From UBA4877 sp002399345 (lineage in GTDB: Bacteria > Bacillota > Thermoanaerobacteria > Thermoanaerobacterales > UBA4877), in NCBI GenBank assembly GCA_036752905.1, contig DAIORT010000001.1, positions 372,001-436,000 on the forward strand: 64,000 nucleotides of DNA, given 5' to 3'. The notes below the pieces were generated by a model. It was not told the origin of the DNA, searched no databases, and saw nothing but the letters and a program-made list of their open reading frames with translations. The position numbers and the translations under genes were made by a program. Shown one piece after another: positions 62,271 to 64,000 of the stretch (within the stretch, counting starts at the first letter, position 1; each line of letters begins with the position of its first letter).

Positions 62271-63037
62271 CGGCTTTCCTTTATAACATGTAAATTCAAA
62301 AGGTTAGCTGTCTTAATATCTGGTGATATATAATATGATAAACAATTTCTTACTATATTATTTATATCGCTCTCGCTTTTTTTGCTTAAGCTGATTCGGC
62401 TCAAGTCCTCAAACCGGTGTGTTTTGATATATTTTAAAGCTGATAACGTCGCTCTGCCTACCATAAATGAATCGGCATGCCGGCTATGACATGCACTGCA
62501 AACCACACCTCCGGCCGCCGCGCTGAACCACACCGTACCCTCTATAACTTCTCCGCAATGTGTACAACGATCTAAATTCGGAAAAACACCGTTTATATCC
62601 ATAATGTACAGTGCAAAAGCCCAGTCCAAAAGCTCCGGTCTTAAACAGCCCTCATCTAGACAGCGAAGACCTTTTCTCAAGAGATAATAAAGCCTCCTGT
62701 CAAAATATTCGCTTCCGGTCTTTAGTGTCAGCTCTGCCATAAACTCTGCACACAATAGGTTTGACATATCATCTGAAATATTTTTATAAGCCCTTTTAAA
62801 TTCGTACTGTGTAATAGTATATAAAGATCTTCCTTTATATAATAAATAACTGCCCTCACAAAACGGCAAAGTCGCGCTCAGCATATGGCTTTTTATCTTA
62901 CGGGCACCCTTTGCTATAGCCTGTACCATCCCCAACTCATCTGAAAACAAAGTGACGATCTTGTCATTTTCTCCGTAGCTGTATGACCTAAGCGTTATTG
63001 CATCTGTTTTAAACAGACTGCCACCATTTGCTTTCAT
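62249..63037 (-). CDS. recO: DNA repair protein RecO
   Basis: A 262-residue RecO, which loads RecA on single-stranded DNA with RecR in recombinational repair. It has an N-terminal OB-fold (TDAITLRSYSYGENDKIVTLFSDELGMVQAIAKGARKIKS), a helical middle and a zinc site (CTHCGEVIEGTVWFSAAAGGVVCSACH). The gene is in its standard place between era and glyQS and overlaps a small YqzL-like gene. The stop lies inside or next to the T-box leader of glyQ. Confidence 0.95.
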   Translation of the reverse strand: MKANGGSLFKTDAITLRSYSYGENDKIVTLFSDELGMVQAIAKGARKIKSHMLSATLPFCEGSYLLYKGRSLYTITQYEFKRAYKNISDDMSNLLCAEFMAELTLKTGSEYFDRRLYYLLRKGLRCLDEGCLRPELLDWAFALYIMDINGVFPNLDRCTHCGEVIEGTVWFSAAAGGVVCSACHSRHADSFMVGRATLSALKYIKTHRFEDLSRISLSKKSESDINNIVRNCLSYYISPDIKTANLLNLHVIKESRSNDGKD

Positions 63038-63149
63038 TCCCCGGCTCTTCGCTTATTGTATCCTCGTATTTTTTTAGCATCATAAATATCTCTATGTCTC
63101 CAGTCTGTTTAAATAGGCCCCATAAAAGCCGCTTTATCAGATATACCAT
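63009..63149 (-). CDS. YqzL-like small protein
   Basis: A 46-codon gene between era and recO, the position of yqzL in many Firmicutes. It encodes a short peptide with the pattern LLWGLFKQTGDIEIFMML, similar to the W-x(2)-F-x(2)-T-G-x-I-x-x-Y/F motif of YqzL proteins, followed by a longer charged tail than usual. GGGAGG stands nine bases before the ATG at 63149. It overlaps the recO start by 29 bases. Function is unknown. Confidence 0.72.
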   Translation of the reverse strand: MVYLIKRLLWGLFKQTGDIEIFMMLKKYEDTISEEPGNESKWWQSV

Positions 63150-63217
63150 GGGGATCCTCCCTTTCTTTTAAGGGTGTTCTTTATTTAATTATAGCATCTC
63201 TTTATATCTATTGCATC

Positions 63218-64000
63218 TTATTTTGTAAATCTGCTGAAGCCCAGATTTTTTAATATCGGGTCGCTATCCCGCCAACCCTGCCTTACCTTTACCCACAGTT
63301 CCAAAAATACATGTGACCCAAGCAGTCTTTCTATGTCGGGGCGCGCCTTTTCTCCTATTTTCTTAAGCATCCTGCCCTGTTTTCCGATAATAATAGCTTT
63401 GTGTGATTCCTTTTCGCAGTAAATAACGGCTCTTATATGAATTATTTCTTTCTTTTCATTTTCACTGAATTCTTCAATCTCAACGGCCAGGCCATGAGGA
63501 ACCTCTTCCTTTAAAAAAAATAAAGCTTTTTCCCTGATAAGCTCGGATACGAGAAACTGTTCCGGCATATCGGTTATCATATCTTCCGGAAAATACTCCG
63601 GCCCCTCGGGCAGGCTACCTATCACCTGTTTCTTTAAAGCCTTGGTGTTTTTCCCACTTAATGCGCAGACAGGTATTACTTTGCACCCCGGAAGACGCTT
63701 TTCGTATAAATCCTGCGTTTGTTTTACCTTTTCACCCGTAACGGTATCGATCTTATTAATACAAACAAATAGAGGATTAGTTATGCCCATAAGCCTTTGG
63801 GATATTAAATTATCTCCCGGGCCTATCTTACCGTCGGGCTCCACAACATAAACAACGACATCTGCATCTTCGATAGCGGAGAAAGCAGCCCCCACCATAT
63901 ACTCACCCAGCTTGTGCTTTGGTTTGTGCACACCCGGAGTGTCAAGAAATACCACCTGATAGCCATCTCCGTTCATTATTCCCATTATTTTGTTCCTTGT
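63218..64000 (-). CDS. era: GTPase Era (N-terminal part outside window)
   Basis: The frame is open to the window edge, so this is the C-terminal part (about 260 residues) of Era, the GTPase that binds 16S rRNA near the 3' end and helps 30S assembly. The visible sequence starts in switch I (TRNKIMGIM) and continues with the G3 motif FLDTPGVH, G4 NKID (VCINKIDTV), G5-like CALSGKN, and the KH domain AIIIGKQGRMLKKIGEKAR with a C-terminal LELWVKVRQGWRD. The P-loop lies beyond the edge. Confidence 0.96.
   Translation of the reverse strand, partial: TRNKIMGIMNGDGYQVVFLDTPGVHKPKHKLGEYMVGAAFSAIEDADVVVYVVEPDGKIGPGDNLISQRLMGITNPLFVCINKIDTVTGEKVKQTQDLYEKRLPGCKVIPVCALSGKNTKALKKQVIGSLPEGPEYFPEDMITDMPEQFLVSELIREKALFFLKEEVPHGLAVEIEEFSENEKKEIIHIRAVIYCEKESHKAIIIGKQGRMLKKIGEKARPDIERLLGSHVFLELWVKVRQGWRDSDPILKNLGFSRFTK

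Overview
The window is chromosomal DNA from a low-GC anaerobic Firmicute, most likely of the class Clostridia. The evidence is the Bacillus/Clostridium-type core block era-yqzL-recO-glyQS-ccpN-ppdK regulator-dgt-dnaG-rpoD, a class A RNase P RNA, a glycine T-box leader, rubrerythrin, FeoB, and an oxygen-sensitive 2-hydroxyacyl-CoA dehydratase with its activase. The species cannot be named from sequence alone.

Layout. (1) 1-2.3 kb: end of feoB and a rubrerythrin gene with a clear promoter. (2) 2.3-10.0 kb, minus strand: a six-gene type III CRISPR effector operon (cmr1, cmr6-like, a Csx11-type cas10, cmr4, cmr5-like, cmr3-like). I read it as subtype III-C. The Cas10 subunit has lost the GGDD cyclase motif and its N-terminal HD motif, the last gene has a frameshift at a C8 tract, and there is no array, cas1, cas2, cas6 or CARF effector in the window. 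(3) 10.4-14.3 kb, minus strand: a bacterial Yellow/major-royal-jelly-type protein, a family III CoA-transferase, a short unidentified gene remnant and an M42 aminopeptidase. (4) 14.8-24.9 kb: a catabolic operon behind a near-consensus sigma-54 promoter. It encodes two 2-hydroxyacyl-CoA dehydratase subunits, a family I CoA-transferase, a FadN-type dehydrogenase/hydratase, a thiolase and the dehydratase activase. A PAS/AAA+/HTH sigma-54 activator is encoded convergently at its end. Together these would turn a 2-hydroxy acid into enoyl-CoA and then into shorter acyl-CoA plus acetyl-CoA. (5) 25.5-30.4 kb, minus strand: a D-amino-acid/peptide scavenging operon (N-acyl-D-amino-acid deacylase, DppA, P1-family peptidase, APC permease). 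(6) 30.7-37.8 kb: a beta-lactamase-fold serine hydrolase, then a Bce-like ABC transporter (permease frameshifted) with a NarL-type two-component system, followed by a decayed second copy of the hydrolase 3' end.

(7) 38.5-42.1 kb: a small decayed mobile island at the 3' end of the rlmD/rumA gene, a known serine-integrase target. Both ends carry a version of the rumA 3' end (26/31 identical bases). Inside are a putative immunity protein split by one stop codon, an XRE-HTH/nucleotidyltransferase fusion with a 12-bp inverted-repeat operator, the tail of a serine recombinase and the tail of an HsdM methylase. (8) 42-45 kb: rlmD, fxsA-like, dinB. (9) 45.2-50.4 kb, minus strand: a mannose-family PTS (IIA, YajC-like, IIB, IIC, IID) with a GntR regulator and an AgaS-type sugar isomerase. 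Matching operator palindromes occur at both promoters, with a CcpA cre-like site at the PTS promoter. (10) 50.5-64 kb, minus strand: rnpB, RNase H, Nif3-like, trmK, tRNA-Met, tRNA-Asn and the macromolecular synthesis block up to era, which runs off the window.

Several genes carry single-base indels next to short homopolymers (cmr3-like, the Bce-like permease, the hsdM tail). Sequencing error is a live alternative for the first two. The hsdM tail also lacks its N-terminal half, so it is a true remnant.
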